This document shows positions 11,812 to 22,584 of a stretch of DNA of 64,000 bases, piece after piece (position 1 is the first letter of the stretch; the number at the start of each line of letters is the position of its first letter). The stretch is from Hippophae tibetana. Taxonomy: Eukaryota > Streptophyta > Magnoliopsida > Rosales > Elaeagnaceae. A program made the position numbers and the translations under genes. The DNA lies in NCBI GenBank assembly GCA_037013495.1, contig CM072811.1:43221452-43285451 (forward strand). The letters run 5' to 3'. The notes below the pieces were generated by a model. It searched no databases, was not told the origin of the DNA, and was given only the letters and a program-made list of their open reading frames with translations.

Positions 11812-14012
11812 ATGAGCACTTCGAGCCAAGAAGAAATGTTCAAGCCTCCTCTTTCTACTTTTACATCTCGACCTCAAATAACACCATTAATCAAGTTGAA
11901 CGTACCTCAAACCCAAATATCTATCTCCAGGTTATGGAGGAAAAAATATAGGAAAAAAGATACCAATGAACTAACAGGTCAAACCAAAGGTTGGGAGGCC
12001 AAGGGTAAGCCCAATGGTTTAGCTTTCAAGGATTAGGAGAGGCTAAGAAAGATGTATGAAATTCTCTCCTCATTTCAAATAATGATCCCCAGACCGGATG
12101 TTCTTGATAGTTCTTCACCTTTAGCTGGATGGACAACCTTTTATGAAAAGGCCTTATGGCTAGAGGTCAGATTCCTACTATACCCATTCATCAAAAAAGT
12201 TACTGGTAAGGACATAGCTTGTGCTAGGACAATTGATGCCAAATGGGTAGAGGTACTTGCTATGTCTCATCTTTGTATGCAGAGAGCTTATGGTCTCATC
12301 ATTATATGCAGAGAGCTCGAGGTCAAGTTGGAAATGACCGAATACAATGAGACATATGTATTAAAATAAATACCCTATAGACATGAGGAAGGTCTATATG
12401 TTAGTCAAGTAGGATCGAGGCATAAATATGATCTTTCTTGATAATAAGAAGAACTAGAAGGAATATTTCTTTTGTGTTTGGTTGGTGGGAAACATCAAAT
12501 AGTGATGTGAGGTTGATAAGAAGCATCTAAGCTAACACCAAACTCGTGATAGGGAATATGGTTTTCCTTATCATGACCTTGAGCACAGAGGCTATCCAGG
12601 ACAATCTACTTGAGAAGATATGATGGAGGAAACAAATGAACACCCCCTGCTTTGTTGCTTAAGAGTTGATAAAACAGGGCTCAATGAAGCCACCCTATAA
12701 GATAATCTGTAAACCTCGGGCATCCAAAAAATACAAGACCCCTCCAACTGACTTTGGGGGGAGTTTTGAAGTTATACTTGATGATGGTGAATGAGTCTTA
12801 AGTTCAATTCTAATAGTTTATTCTTGTTTAACTCAAGCTTTGAAAATTTATCATTCCTTTCTTTTTTGTAGGTATCATGAAGTTTAATGCCAACACCTTA
12901 TCATCGTGGCTTCAAAGAAAGATTTCCAAACAAGGAACCAGCTCCCAAAAAAGCACAACTCCCTCCCAAGGAATGAGCTCCTCTATAGGAAAGAAGAAAA
13001 TCAAATCTTCTGGGCAAGAGACCATTCCCTCTCAATCCAAAAAGAAAAAATAGCATGTGACTATTGAGGAATCCGTCATCACACCTACTCCAATGATAGT
13101 GCTTGATCCATTGCCAACATCCCTAGGTCAATAGATTTTGATCTCCGTCACCTTGAGCCAACAAACAACTACTCCCTCTGTAAGAGACTCGAGGAGGGGA
13201 AAATGTGTTATCGATGACCTCAATACAGAAGTTGAGGGAGTGGCCTTATATGTGTATGGATCCAGAGAGGTTGGACCATAATGTGGATAACCTCCCCTAC
13301 ACAGTACACGAGAAGCATCTTGATGCCATGAGTAAGGATGTTGATTCTATTAACGTGCTCAAAAGACTCTTATATCAAGTAAGTATCACCTCAAGCTTTT
13401 ATTTTACTCAATTTGAGTTTATATTTTACTAACATCGAGTTTATGTATTACTCATTTTTAGACCCAAGTTATTCACGGGCTTAGAAGAGTTAGAGTGTTA
13501 AAAAATTAAAGCATGAGTTTAAGGCTAAAAAAGAGAGTCACGACTCCACCCGAGCCAAGAATACTATGTTACTGATAAAGGCAAATAAATGGGAGGACGA
13601 GGCTATCGACAAGGAAGAAAATATGGTCAAGGCCATATATGAGTTGAATGACAACTTGAGGCACTTTGAGATGCTCGAGAAGACTTAGAGAAAACTTAAG
13701 GTTGAGGTTGAAGCTTGTAAGTGCGAGCTTAACGATGCCAAAGAAACATTTGCTTGCAAACAAGAGAAGACAAAACGTGGTCTTTATTCCATGACCAAGT
13801 AGCTTTCTTCTAGGGTTTAAGTTAACTATAACTTGGCCATAGACTCGCTCAAGAAAGAATCTAAAAAGAAAGGCCCCATTCAATATTACTATCAAATTCT
13901 CAACATTCCAACTACTTCATTGTACTCGCCTACACAAACCCAGAATGAGGGTAATGACTAGGATGAAGACTCAGAGATAAGTGATGGTGGACTAGGGGTA
14001 GAAGATGAATAA
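11812..14012 (+). pseudogene. Decayed antisense extra ORF (coiled-coil, Transposase_28-like)
   Basis: Plus-strand coding character inside a minus-strand element. Pieces: a Ser/Thr-rich N-terminus (from ATG 11812), then a conserved-looking block at 12052-12480 containing RFLLYPFIKKV, ELEVKLEMTEYNETYVLK and WKEYFFCVW. The last resembles the WKxxFFFV word of the 'putative gypsy type transposon' family (PF04195); this assignment is by eye. A probable intron lies at about 13379-13461 (CAAGTAAGT...TTTTTAG). After it comes a Lys/Glu-rich coiled coil (WEDEAIDKEENMVKAIYELN) and an acidic end (EDSEISDGGLGVEDE) with TAA at 14010-14012. In-frame stops (for example in EKT*RK near 13687) show decay. Grande and other Tat-lineage elements are known to carry an extra ORF, sometimes antisense, downstream of pol. 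Confidence 0.6.
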
Positions 14013-14969
14013 GTTGGATATTCTTAACTCTTTAGTAGGCTCGAGGCCTTTTATTTTTGAAAGTCTCGACCTTTCCTAATTTTTGCATGGGTGTAAGCTA
14101 CCCTTATAACCAACTTGCATGTTGTTTTTAATAAAATATTATTTTGAGAAGCTTATGTATTTTATGTGTATTTTGCATTTACAACATTCATTTATGATGT
14201 TGACCCACCTCTTCATCAGTAGGACATTGGTCTTGTTATTTATCCCAATGTCATTCCCTATAAAAAGGGATTAGGGATACTTGTAATTCAAATGTCTTAT
14301 TTTGTTTAAAGAACTTAGAAATTTCACTCCATCATTTTTGGTCACGCCTTATGAAATCAAATAGACACACAACTTAGGCTTTAAAATTAGAGAATGCTTG
14401 GCTTAGTACAAGGTAGATAAATAAAAGACGGAGCTATCCAGTCATAAGGATAAGCTCTCTTTATGAAGAGATCAAATGTGAGATCGAGTCTTGTAAAAAG
14501 CAACCATCTCAAACTTGAGCATATGAAAGAAGGATCATGACTAAAATAGTTCCTTTGGTTAACATGGAATCCTATTGGACTTTTACTTGATGTGATCTGA
14601 AGAAGTATTCCTCAAGGTGATGGGTATTGTTGAGGTGTTGGAGCAATTCATTGTTAACTCAAGCTTAGCCTCCATTGAGGCAAGAGCCAATATTTATAAG
14701 AAATTTGTTAAGATTCAAGTCGAGATATTACTCTTAGTGGAAGAGGAAAATGACTTAAACACTAGTCGTGCATCCAAACGTCTTAAGGATTTTTAGTAAT
14801 TTTGAGAGACCAAGCTCCTTATTAATAAACTTATAAAGCTTTGTAAACTCGATCAATGTAACTTCATTTTCAATAGGATGGACTTGTGAAGCTCGACCAA
14901 TGTAATAAAATTGTAGTCTAACTTGAAAAAAATTCATAGATCAAGAAGGTGGAATAGGGAAATTGTTGG
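14013..14969. other. Internal spacer of gypsy-like element
   Basis: Plus-strand fragments between 14560 and 14760 have a coding-like look (VEVLEQFIVNSSLASIEARAN), but stops interrupt them and I recognise no family. They may be a downstream part of the same decayed gene. Confidence 0.4.
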
Positions 14970-15865
14970 AGCGGTCTATAGTCTATGATTGAAGTGACTA
15001 GTTTATGACATGTAATTTTAAAGGAGAGTGCTCTACTTGGTCTATAATCAAGGTGATTGACTCTCTAATATCATCTATCAAAGCGATCTACTTGGTTATG
15101 ACCGAGGTGATCAGCTCATGACATGAAATTTTAAGGGATAACACTCTACCTGGTCTATGACTGAGGTGATCAACTCTATAATATCATCTGTCAGAGTGCT
15201 CTACCTAGTTCCTCATCAAGGTGACCAACTCGTGACATGGAATTTTAAGGGAAAACGCTCTATCTGGTCTATGATTGAGGTTATCAACTTTCTAATATCA
15301 TCTATTAGAGTGTTCTACCTGGTTCCTAGCCAAGGTGATAAGCTCATGATATAGAATTTTAAGGGAGAGCAATCTACCTTGTTTATAACCGAGGTGATCA
15401 TATCATCTGTCAAAGTGTTATACACGATTTTCTGATCGAGGTGATCAACTCGTGATATGGAATTTTAAGGGAGAATGCTCTACCTAGTCTATGATCGAGG
15501 TGATCAACTTCTAACATGGAATTTTATGGGAGAATGCTTTACTTGGTCTAGGATTAAGGTGATCAACTCTCTATTATCATTTGTCAGAGTGCTCTATCTG
15601 GTTTCTAACCAAGGTAATCAGCTTGTGACATGGAATGTTAAGGAATAATACTCTACCTGGTCTATGATCGAGTTGATTAACTCTCTAATATCATATATCA
15701 TAGTGCTCTACTTGGTTCCTGACTGAGGTGATCAACTCGTGATGTGGAATTTTAAGGGAGATCATTCTACCTAGTTTGTGATCGAGATGATCAAATCTCT
15801 AATATCATCTATCAAAGCACTCTACCTAGTTCTTGACCGAGATAATCAGCTTGTAACATGGAATA
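14970..15865. repeat. Minisatellite, about 57-bp half units in ~115-bp pairs
   Basis: About eight imperfect copies of a two-part unit. One half contains 'ctctacctggtctatgac..gaggtgatcaactc' followed by 'tctaatatcatctgtcagagtg'. The other has 'ctctacctggttcc' and ends 'tgacatggaattttaaggga'. Both halves share the ctctacctggt...gaggtgatcaactc core, so the basic unit is about 57 bp. Copies differ by scattered substitutions and small indels. It lies between the integrase remnant and the antisense ORF, that is, in the 3' untranslated part of the element. Confidence 0.85.
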
Positions 15866-15949
15866 TATGTGGGTAATGTCATCTCTTATCATTAAAAGTT
15901 ATTACATATATATGGGGTGATACATTGAAAATGAAGTATAAATCAAAAT

Positions 15950-16440
15950 ACATTAAAAATTATACTCTTTTAAGTATGGAGCATTTAAGCTCGCATTATC
16001 TTCAAATCCCTTGATGTTTTTTAATAAGTAAGCCCCTTATGGTGTCATTGTACTTATTTGATATGAGCTCTCTCAATTTTCACCTAATATTCTAGCCATC
16101 TATTCTTTTTTGTTGGGGAAGATCCTCTTGAGAATCCAATCACCTATGGTAAATGATTTAAAGTGTACGACTTTGTTGTAATAATCTATCACATTCCCTT
16201 TCTATTCAACCATTCTTTTCAAGGATTCATTTCTTTTTTCCTCTACTAGAACTAGATCAATAACTTTATTTAAGGTGTTTTGGTCTTTAGTTTGGATTGA
16301 TCTCATAGTTGGCACTGTGATCTTAGTTGGTATCACAACTTCAGTCTCATATATCAATGAGAAGGGTGTCTCATTAATTCTACCTCTAGGACTTGTTCTA
16401 ATGGTCCATAATTCCTCAGGCAGCTCCTCAAAAGTTAAGT
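15950..16440 (-). pseudogene. Ty3/gypsy integrase C-terminus remnant
   Basis: The minus strand reads ELPEELWTIRTSPRG, then INETPFSLIYETEVVIP. This corresponds to the WAYRTTPR..ETPFSLxYGTEAVIP signature of plant gypsy integrases. It continues with IDYYNKVVHFKSFTIGDWIL, corresponding to RYYNKRVKPRxFxVGDLVL. Stops are present (VE*KGNV; KKE*MAR). Its position directly beside the 5' LTR and primer site means that gag, protease, RT, RNase H and most of integrase were deleted. Confidence 0.8.
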
Positions 16441-16460
16441 TTCAACCTTCAAATCCTGAG

Positions 16461-16480
16461 CCTCACGATGGATGCCAAAA
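16461..16480 (-). other. Primer-binding site of gypsy-like element
   Basis: Minus strand TTTTGGCATCCATCGTGAGG follows the LTR end ..TAACA. It differs from the common plant Ty3 primer site mostly by CG-to-TG/CA changes, as expected from methylated-cytosine decay. Confidence 0.6.
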
Positions 16481-16763
16481 TGTTAGGACAATTCGATTTT
16501 CAGAGAGAGAACTAGAGAAAAGGTAGAGTATTGAATGAATTATGTGGATCTCATATAAGATCTATATATATAGGACATTGCATGTACACATGAAATCATA
16601 TAAGGGGTACATGTCGTAGCATGTCAGGAGATACATATGTAAAAACATAATCTAACTTAGGGTCTACCACTTTGATGATTCGGGCTGGTGGTCGGCCTTC
16701 TAATGCTGAAAGTTAATTTGCATAAGCTAGGGAATTCTATGATTATCATTGTAGGCATGCACA
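16481..16763 (-). repeat. 5' LTR of gypsy-like element
   Basis: Plus-strand ends TGTTAGGACA and ATGCACA; the partner of 10861-11151. Confidence 0.72.
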
Positions 16764-17276
16764 CTGAAATTGATTAGTTATTGATCGATCGTTGACCATA
16801 TTAACCCCTAGATGAAGTTCAATGAACTTCATTTAGTTCAATATATATGAATTGAATTTCTTCTAGTTGAGTGCAAATGAAAAGAGTTCAAATGAAGTGA
16901 CATTCATCTCATATGATTGATACATAATAAAATATACATAATGATATATGTAAATATGTATATACATATGCTAAAGATTTTTAAAATAATTTTATTATAA
17001 AATAATTTTAAATAATATTCATATATTATAAAATATCATATTATTTTAATTTTTGAAATTGAAATAAACACTTTTGATAATTTGTGTAAATGAAAAAGGG
17101 ATAGATGTTACTTGAAAGTATTGGCTTGAGTTTATGTATAATTAAATATATACTTTTTTTTCTTTTCAAAATATGGATCTTTATTTACGTTATACGTTAT
17201 CTTTTTTGCAGTTTTCACAATTGTCTCTAACTACAAAATTCTTGGAGAAATTTTCAAATAACCCTTATTTAACTTG

Positions 17277-17310
<34 letters not shown>

Positions 17311-19160
17311 TTTAAGTAAGGATTGCGTATTAAAAAAGTCACATTTTTTACTAAAAGGTGAGCATTTTTGTTCAAAAGCTACTTAATCGACTGAATTTAA
17401 TAGTAAATCGAACTTTTACCTTTTTATAGGTTTGTTGGCCCAATATAGCTCTTGCAATTTAGAAAATTGTTCTAATCAAGTCAATTAGAATTTTTTTTAT
17501 AGAATTGACAAGAAAAACAATATATTTCTATTATAAATATATTTTAATTTTATTATTATATTTATAGTATTAATATATTTTATATTTTATTATTTTTCAT
17601 ATTAGGAGATGTTGAGATAAATAAATTTTAACAAATTCTTCTCTAATTTGTTGTTTGCACGGATCCCTCTTTCGGGGGACTTGTCTTGTACTCCATTGGG
17701 CAAGAAGTGCAATCGAAGGGTCAGTCCGTAATGAGATCTGAGGGTGGGTACAGAATCAGTCGATAAGGTGCTAGTTTATTGAACTTTTACTTTTTTATAG
17801 GTTTGTGGGCCTAATGTAGCTCTTACAATTTAAAAAATTGTTCTAATCGAGTTAATTAGACTTTTTTTTTATAGAATTGACAAAAAAACCAATATATTTT
17901 ATATTTTATTATTTTTCATTTTAGAAGACGTTGAGATAAATAAATTTTAACAAATTCTTCTCTAGTTTGTTGTTTGCACGAGGTATGGTTTAGTTATTTG
18001 TTTTTAAATTTGAATCATTATGACAATTTTTATTTTTATGCTTAACTTCGTTAATTTGGGTCTAATGCAAATTTTGAATTTTTTTTCAATAAAGTTAATT
18101 TTTAATAAAATTAAATATTTTTAAATATAAACTTAAAAGAATATATATATATATTTTTAATTATAGATCCTGCTATGAACTATTTTATATAAAATTAATA
18201 AGTTTCAAACTATTATACTATAAGTTAAACACTTTCAAATCTACGTTATATAATTTTTTATTTGAAAAAACAAACACCTAATAAAAGATATGAAAAGATA
18301 AAACAATTTAATTAATATGGAATATATTCAAAAAATAATGAATAACAACTCTTTGTAATCTTTTGTATAAGATTAAAGTAGATTTAAAAAAAAATATCCA
18401 ATCTAGTTAAATTTTATTTACAAAAATAATAATTAAAAATATATGTTTTATTTTCACAAATTAAAATATTAATTATTTTATTTTAAATCGATATATTTTA
18501 ATTATCTCATTGTTATAATTATATAAAAATTAGTTATTTTGGATCAATTTTAATAACTTTATTTTTTATTTTCTTAATTATTTAAACATATACTCTTTAA
18601 ACATGCACCACCTTTAATATTACCATTAAGTTAAATTTAACTTAAGTTTTAAATGATATCATGATTAAATTTATTTTTTTCTATTAAAATTATAAAAAAA
18701 GAAAACTAAAGCATTGAAATTTGCAAAAAATAAGGATGACTAAAATACAATTTTTTTTAAATAATTAAAATATTTAATTTATAAAATAAAATAAAAAAAA
18801 TTCATGCCACTTAAAAAAGAAAAAAAAGGAAATAAATATGATTGAATTAAGGTTAAATTCAATTAAATTTAATTTTTTTTATTGAAAAATATAAAAAAAA
18901 AGTAAAAAAGAAAAAAAAACAAAACTAAAATGTTGAAATATAATTTAAGAAAAAGAAAGAAAAAGAAAGAAGGAAATAGAGCAGAAGGAAGAACTTTGGA
19001 GTTGAAACTGCAAACTATTAACCTAGTACAGTAGTGGGCTATGTACAGGAGGCATACATAACAAAGGTCGAATTTTTGCGCATAACTTTCGAAGCTACGA
19101 AATCGAACATGATTGAAGCTGCTCTTGGATAGGAAAATTGTAAATTGTAAATTATAAATT
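16764..19160 (+). repeat. Duplicated 5' flank of GluRS (copy A)
   Basis: Parts align to about 29700-30952 upstream of the complete GluRS gene ('aaaaagggatagatgtta', 'gagtttatgtataattaaatatata', 'aacctagtacagtagt', 'gcgcataactttcgaagct'). It includes a (TA)n run at 17278-17300 and a local direct repeat (17410-17660 versus 17781-17979). No gene is seen. The promoter of the truncated copy must lie in its right-hand part. Confidence 0.7.
17410..17979. repeat. Direct repeat pair around a GC-richer spacer
   Basis: 17410-17660 and 17781-17979 share 'gaacttttac', 'tttttataggtttgt', 'ttgttctaatc' and 'ttctctagtttgttgtttgcac'. The second copy lacks about 50 bp of AT-rich sequence. The spacer 17661-17780 is less AT-rich and has no recognised motif. 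Such a pair-plus-spacer may be a relic of an insertion with long terminal repeats of about 200-250 bp. Confidence 0.65.
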
Positions 19161-21056
19161 ATGGATATAGAGAAGATTTCATTCTCGGGGGAAAATCCTC
19201 CGATTTCGGTGTTAGCCGCTGCGAGGCTTGCAGCTATTCCTCTGTCCACTGACACCTCTCTTGCTCTTGATTCGCCTCCTTCTTTTCATTTTTCTAACGG
19301 GTATTTTCTTCTTTTTTTCCTGTTTATAATATCTCTGTTTTTTCCAACACGAAAGTTTTCGGCTTTATTATTTTCTTTTAAATTCAAATTCATAAGGATT
19401 TTTTTTGGTGTCTAAAATGAACCCATTGAATTGTTTGCTATTGCTTCCAAATTTTGTCAGCAAAGTTTCGATTTTTTTATCTGGAGAGGTGAAAATAGAC
19501 TGTGTAAAGAAGCATGCAGAATTGGATTTACCGACTTTCTGTATCGATTTTAAGGCTGTCCTTTGGTTTCCTATTGCTTGGTGCTAAAACTCGTGGGGAT
19601 ATCTTCTGTTAGTAGTTTTTATATTGTTGCATTGTGTCAGTGTCACTAGCTGTTCGTTTCTTCTCTCTATGAGAAAAACACTGTGATTTACCTATTAACA
19701 TAAGTTGTATTTTAGGCTGAAATTGCGTGGAACATATGTACTTCTTCGTTATGTGGGTAAGATTGCCAACATCCCCAATTTCTATGGGCAAAATGCGTAT
19801 GAGTCTTGCCAGGTGATTTTCATTCATTTGCTTGAGGATGACAAATTTTGTTTTTGGTCACATGACCTTTTGTTTGTTCTTGTTTGCCTCAGCTAACATT
19901 CTTGTGCTTACCTATGTTTGTTTCCCCTTTTTTTTTCCAGATTGATGAATGGCTGGAATATGCTCCCATTTTCTCATCTGGTTCTGCCTTTGAGAGTGCA
20001 TGCAAATATGTGGATGAATATTTAGAAGGCCGTACATTTTTGGTTGCTAATGGTTTGTCAGTTGCAGATGTAGCGATCTGGTCAAGCCTTGCAGGTAGGT
20101 TTCTCACATACCATGTTATTCATTTTATGTGGTGAGGCACAGAATCATGTTACCCTTTTTTTGAGTCTGGATTGTAAGTTGTAGTACTTTTGGTCATGGG
20201 TGTAATGACCTGAGCAAAACAATCTTCTTACATGTTGAAGGGTTATCTGGCTGTCCTTTGGGATAGTGATACCTATCTCTACGCCAGCTTCCTGAACTAG
20301 GTCTTGGGTTACTTATTTCTCATGCTGTGGAGATGGAGATGAAAAGTTTTAACTTTTTATTTATTTTGAACTTTCTAGTTATTGTTGTGATAAAAATTAA
20401 ATTTATCTTCTAGCCTTTGGATTACTGTTATTACTCCTACAAATTGATTTTCTAGTGTGATGTATGATTGACTATCAAAATGAAGTGTCCACTGCAAATG
20501 TTGAAATATTTGTGCTGAGTTCTCTCGGGGAACCTTTAAAATTTGATGATTTGCAGGAATTGGGCAAAGATGGGAAAGTTTGAGGAAGTCAAAGAAGTAC
20601 CAAAATCTTTTACGGTGGTTCAATTCAATATTGGCAGAGTACAATGATGCTTTAACTGAAGTTACTACAACATATTTTGGAAAAAGGGGCTTGGGAAAGC
20701 CAGTAGCTGCCAAATCCAAAAAGCATTTGGTTGCAAATCAATTGTCAAAGAATGCAAATGGGGATATATCCGAGAAGGGTAAAGTAGGAAATCGACCTTC
20801 ATTTGAAGTAGATCTTCCAGATGCTGAGATTGGAAAGGTGCAACTGTGTTTTGCACCAGAACCCAGTGGTTATCTGCACATTGGACACTCAAAAGCAGCA
20901 CTTTTGAATCAATATTTTGCTCAGCCGTACCAAGGTAAAGTTATTGTGCATTTTGATGATACAAATCCTGCCAAGGAGAGCAATGAGTTTGTGGACAATA
21001 TTTTAAAGGATATTGAGACTCTGGGTATCAAGTATGAAAAGGTTACTTATAATTAA
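19161..21056 (+). pseudogene. Truncated glutamyl-tRNA synthetase, copy A
   Basis: Exons 19161-19300, 19716-19812, 19941-20094 and 20557-21056, with GT..AG introns and the same exon lengths as the complete copy at 30953. It encodes about 296 residues: the GST-like domain and the start of the catalytic core, including YLHIGHSK. At 21050 similarity to the complete gene stops within VTYTSDYF, and the frame ends after VTYN in DNA that belongs to the SRR1-like 5' flank. The KMSKS-type loop and the anticodon-binding domain are absent. Conserved residues are also changed: LRFAPEP reads LCFAPEP (Arg228 to Cys) and VRFDDTNP reads VHFDDTNP. It cannot be a working synthetase, although a stable GST-like fragment could still be made. 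Introns 2-3 are nearly identical to the complete copy, so the duplication is fairly recent. Confidence 0.9.
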
Positions 21057-22584
21057 ACGCTATTTGCATTGTGGGAAAAAATGCCCTAAAGTCCATTACT
21101 AAAGATAATTTTGACACTTAAGTCCATTAGCTTTTAGATAGCATACTAAAAATCTATTAAGTTTGAAAAGTATGACATTAGAAGTCGGTGAAAATCTCTA
21201 GTGTAATATTCTTCAAATCTAATGGATCTCTACTGTTTTATTTTTCGAACTTGACGGATCTTTGGTATACTACTTGTAGTACAGTAAAGATCCATTGGAT
21301 CCTACTTTGCAAACTTAGTGAACTAAGGTACTATTTGAAAGCTAATAGTTTAAAATGTATATCTTGTTAAAACTAATGGAAACACCGTACCCTTGTGGTG
21401 GCTTTGGTAATATTCAATGGTTGAATTGTTTCTTACCTTTAGTTCAGTTTGGTCGGAGAATTTCATATAATTCCTACGTTAGTCTTGATTAAGAACATTA
21501 AGGACACCAGTAAAAGAAAATGTACTTCATTCCATGAATGAATTTACAGGAAAAGAGTTCTTAGAGTTCATTAGCTTTTATAAAGGTGAAACTTAGTTCT
21601 TAATTTTTTAGAAGGTGTACTATAAGTCCCTCATTTATTTTTAAGGTGTACATAAGTTTATTTTATGCTAATTATTTCAATTTAGCTACCATTAGACATG
21701 TAAAAGTTACGTGACATCGTAAGAAGTAAATTTGTGGAGTTGTTGATTTTTAGAGGAAAAATAAATAATTTTCTCTTTATTTTATGGTGGTATGTGATTT
21801 TTACATATCTAAAGAGTTGTCAAAATTGAAATAATTAACCTAAAATAAACCTATATGCACCTTAAAAATAAGTGACTTACAATGTCCATTTTAAAATAGG
21901 GATGGTGACTGCACAAGTCCCACACTTCTTTTAAAAATGACATTTAGGTCTTGTATTTATTTTTTGTGATAATTTAGTCTTATTATTATTAAAAGTGACC
22001 GCATAAGAACAAATAATCATTTTTTTTTCAATTATTTTAGTTACAGCTTATTCAAATGAAAACAGTCTATATCTAATATAGTTGGAAAAAAAATATTTTG
22101 TTATTATGCAGTCACTTTTTAATAATAATGAGACTTAAATTGTCATAAATATACTACCAAAGTGTCATTTTTACAATAATTAAGGGATTTTTGCCTTTTT
22201 TTTTCTCTTTAAAATATTAGGACTATAGTACATCTTTTTAAAAGTTGCCCAAATTGTGACCAAAAGATCCAGAAATTGGTCTGCCCTGTGGTTATGAAAA
22301 TCTTGAACACAGGTCATGAGATGAGACTCATGACTCATGAGCACCGTGAACAACTTTTGATTCCCAGCACAAATGCTGACAACACTGGTGCTAGGAATTT
22401 CAATTTAATAAATTTTTAGGAAATAACACTGATTAACAAACTCTATATCTACGTTATGTATCTGTTTCTCTTCTACACATTAACTGCCTTGAAGTTTTGA
22501 TGGAATTTTACAGCATTTTGGATTTCATCCCTTGTAAACATCTATTTTATTGTAGAAGGGAAAGTGGAGCACTCTTTTATCGCA
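21057..22584 (+). repeat. SRR1-like 5' flank, right copy
   Basis: Aligned to 1985-3539. It starts in the middle of the broken GluRS exon. It contains no gene and no clear TATA box; the promoter of the SRR1-like gene is presumably in its last few hundred bases. Confidence 0.75.

Larger units (their letters stand above)
10861..16763 (-). mobile_element. Deleted Ty3/gypsy element, Tat-like (LARD-type derivative)
   Basis: Two diverged terminal direct repeats, 10861-11151 and 16481-16763, share 'gaatgaattatgt', 'gatctatatatata', 'gtaaaaacataatctaactta' and an ending near 'attgtag'. Beside the right repeat the minus strand reads TTTTGGCATCCATCGTGAGG. This looks like a CpG-decayed form of the TTTGGCGCCCACCGTGGGG primer site of plant Ty3 elements, so the element runs on the minus strand. 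Only the integrase C-terminus remains of gag-pol. A minisatellite and a plus-strand (antisense) spliced gene fill the rest. I see no matching target duplication: the left flank is SRR1 3' DNA and the right flank is GluRS 5' DNA. A rearrangement between elements, or loss of a flank, is likely. Confidence 0.72.

Noticed and set aside
14970..15865. CRISPR-like regular repeats
   Set aside because: The units are contiguous and imperfect with no unique spacers, in a eukaryotic LTR element; it is a minisatellite.
17661..17780. Possible tRNA or small RNA in a GC-richer spacer
   Set aside because: No cloverleaf, no A/B box pair and no conserved small RNA motif could be made out.
20375..20901. Minus-strand frames over the GluRS introns and exons (also near 32323-32849)
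   Set aside because: They run antisense through an intron and an exon of a clear gene and occur in both copies only because the DNA is duplicated.
22564..22584. Upstream GTG start for the SRR1-like gene
   Set aside because: GTG is not a normal plant nuclear start, and an ATG in a reasonable context follows seven codons later.
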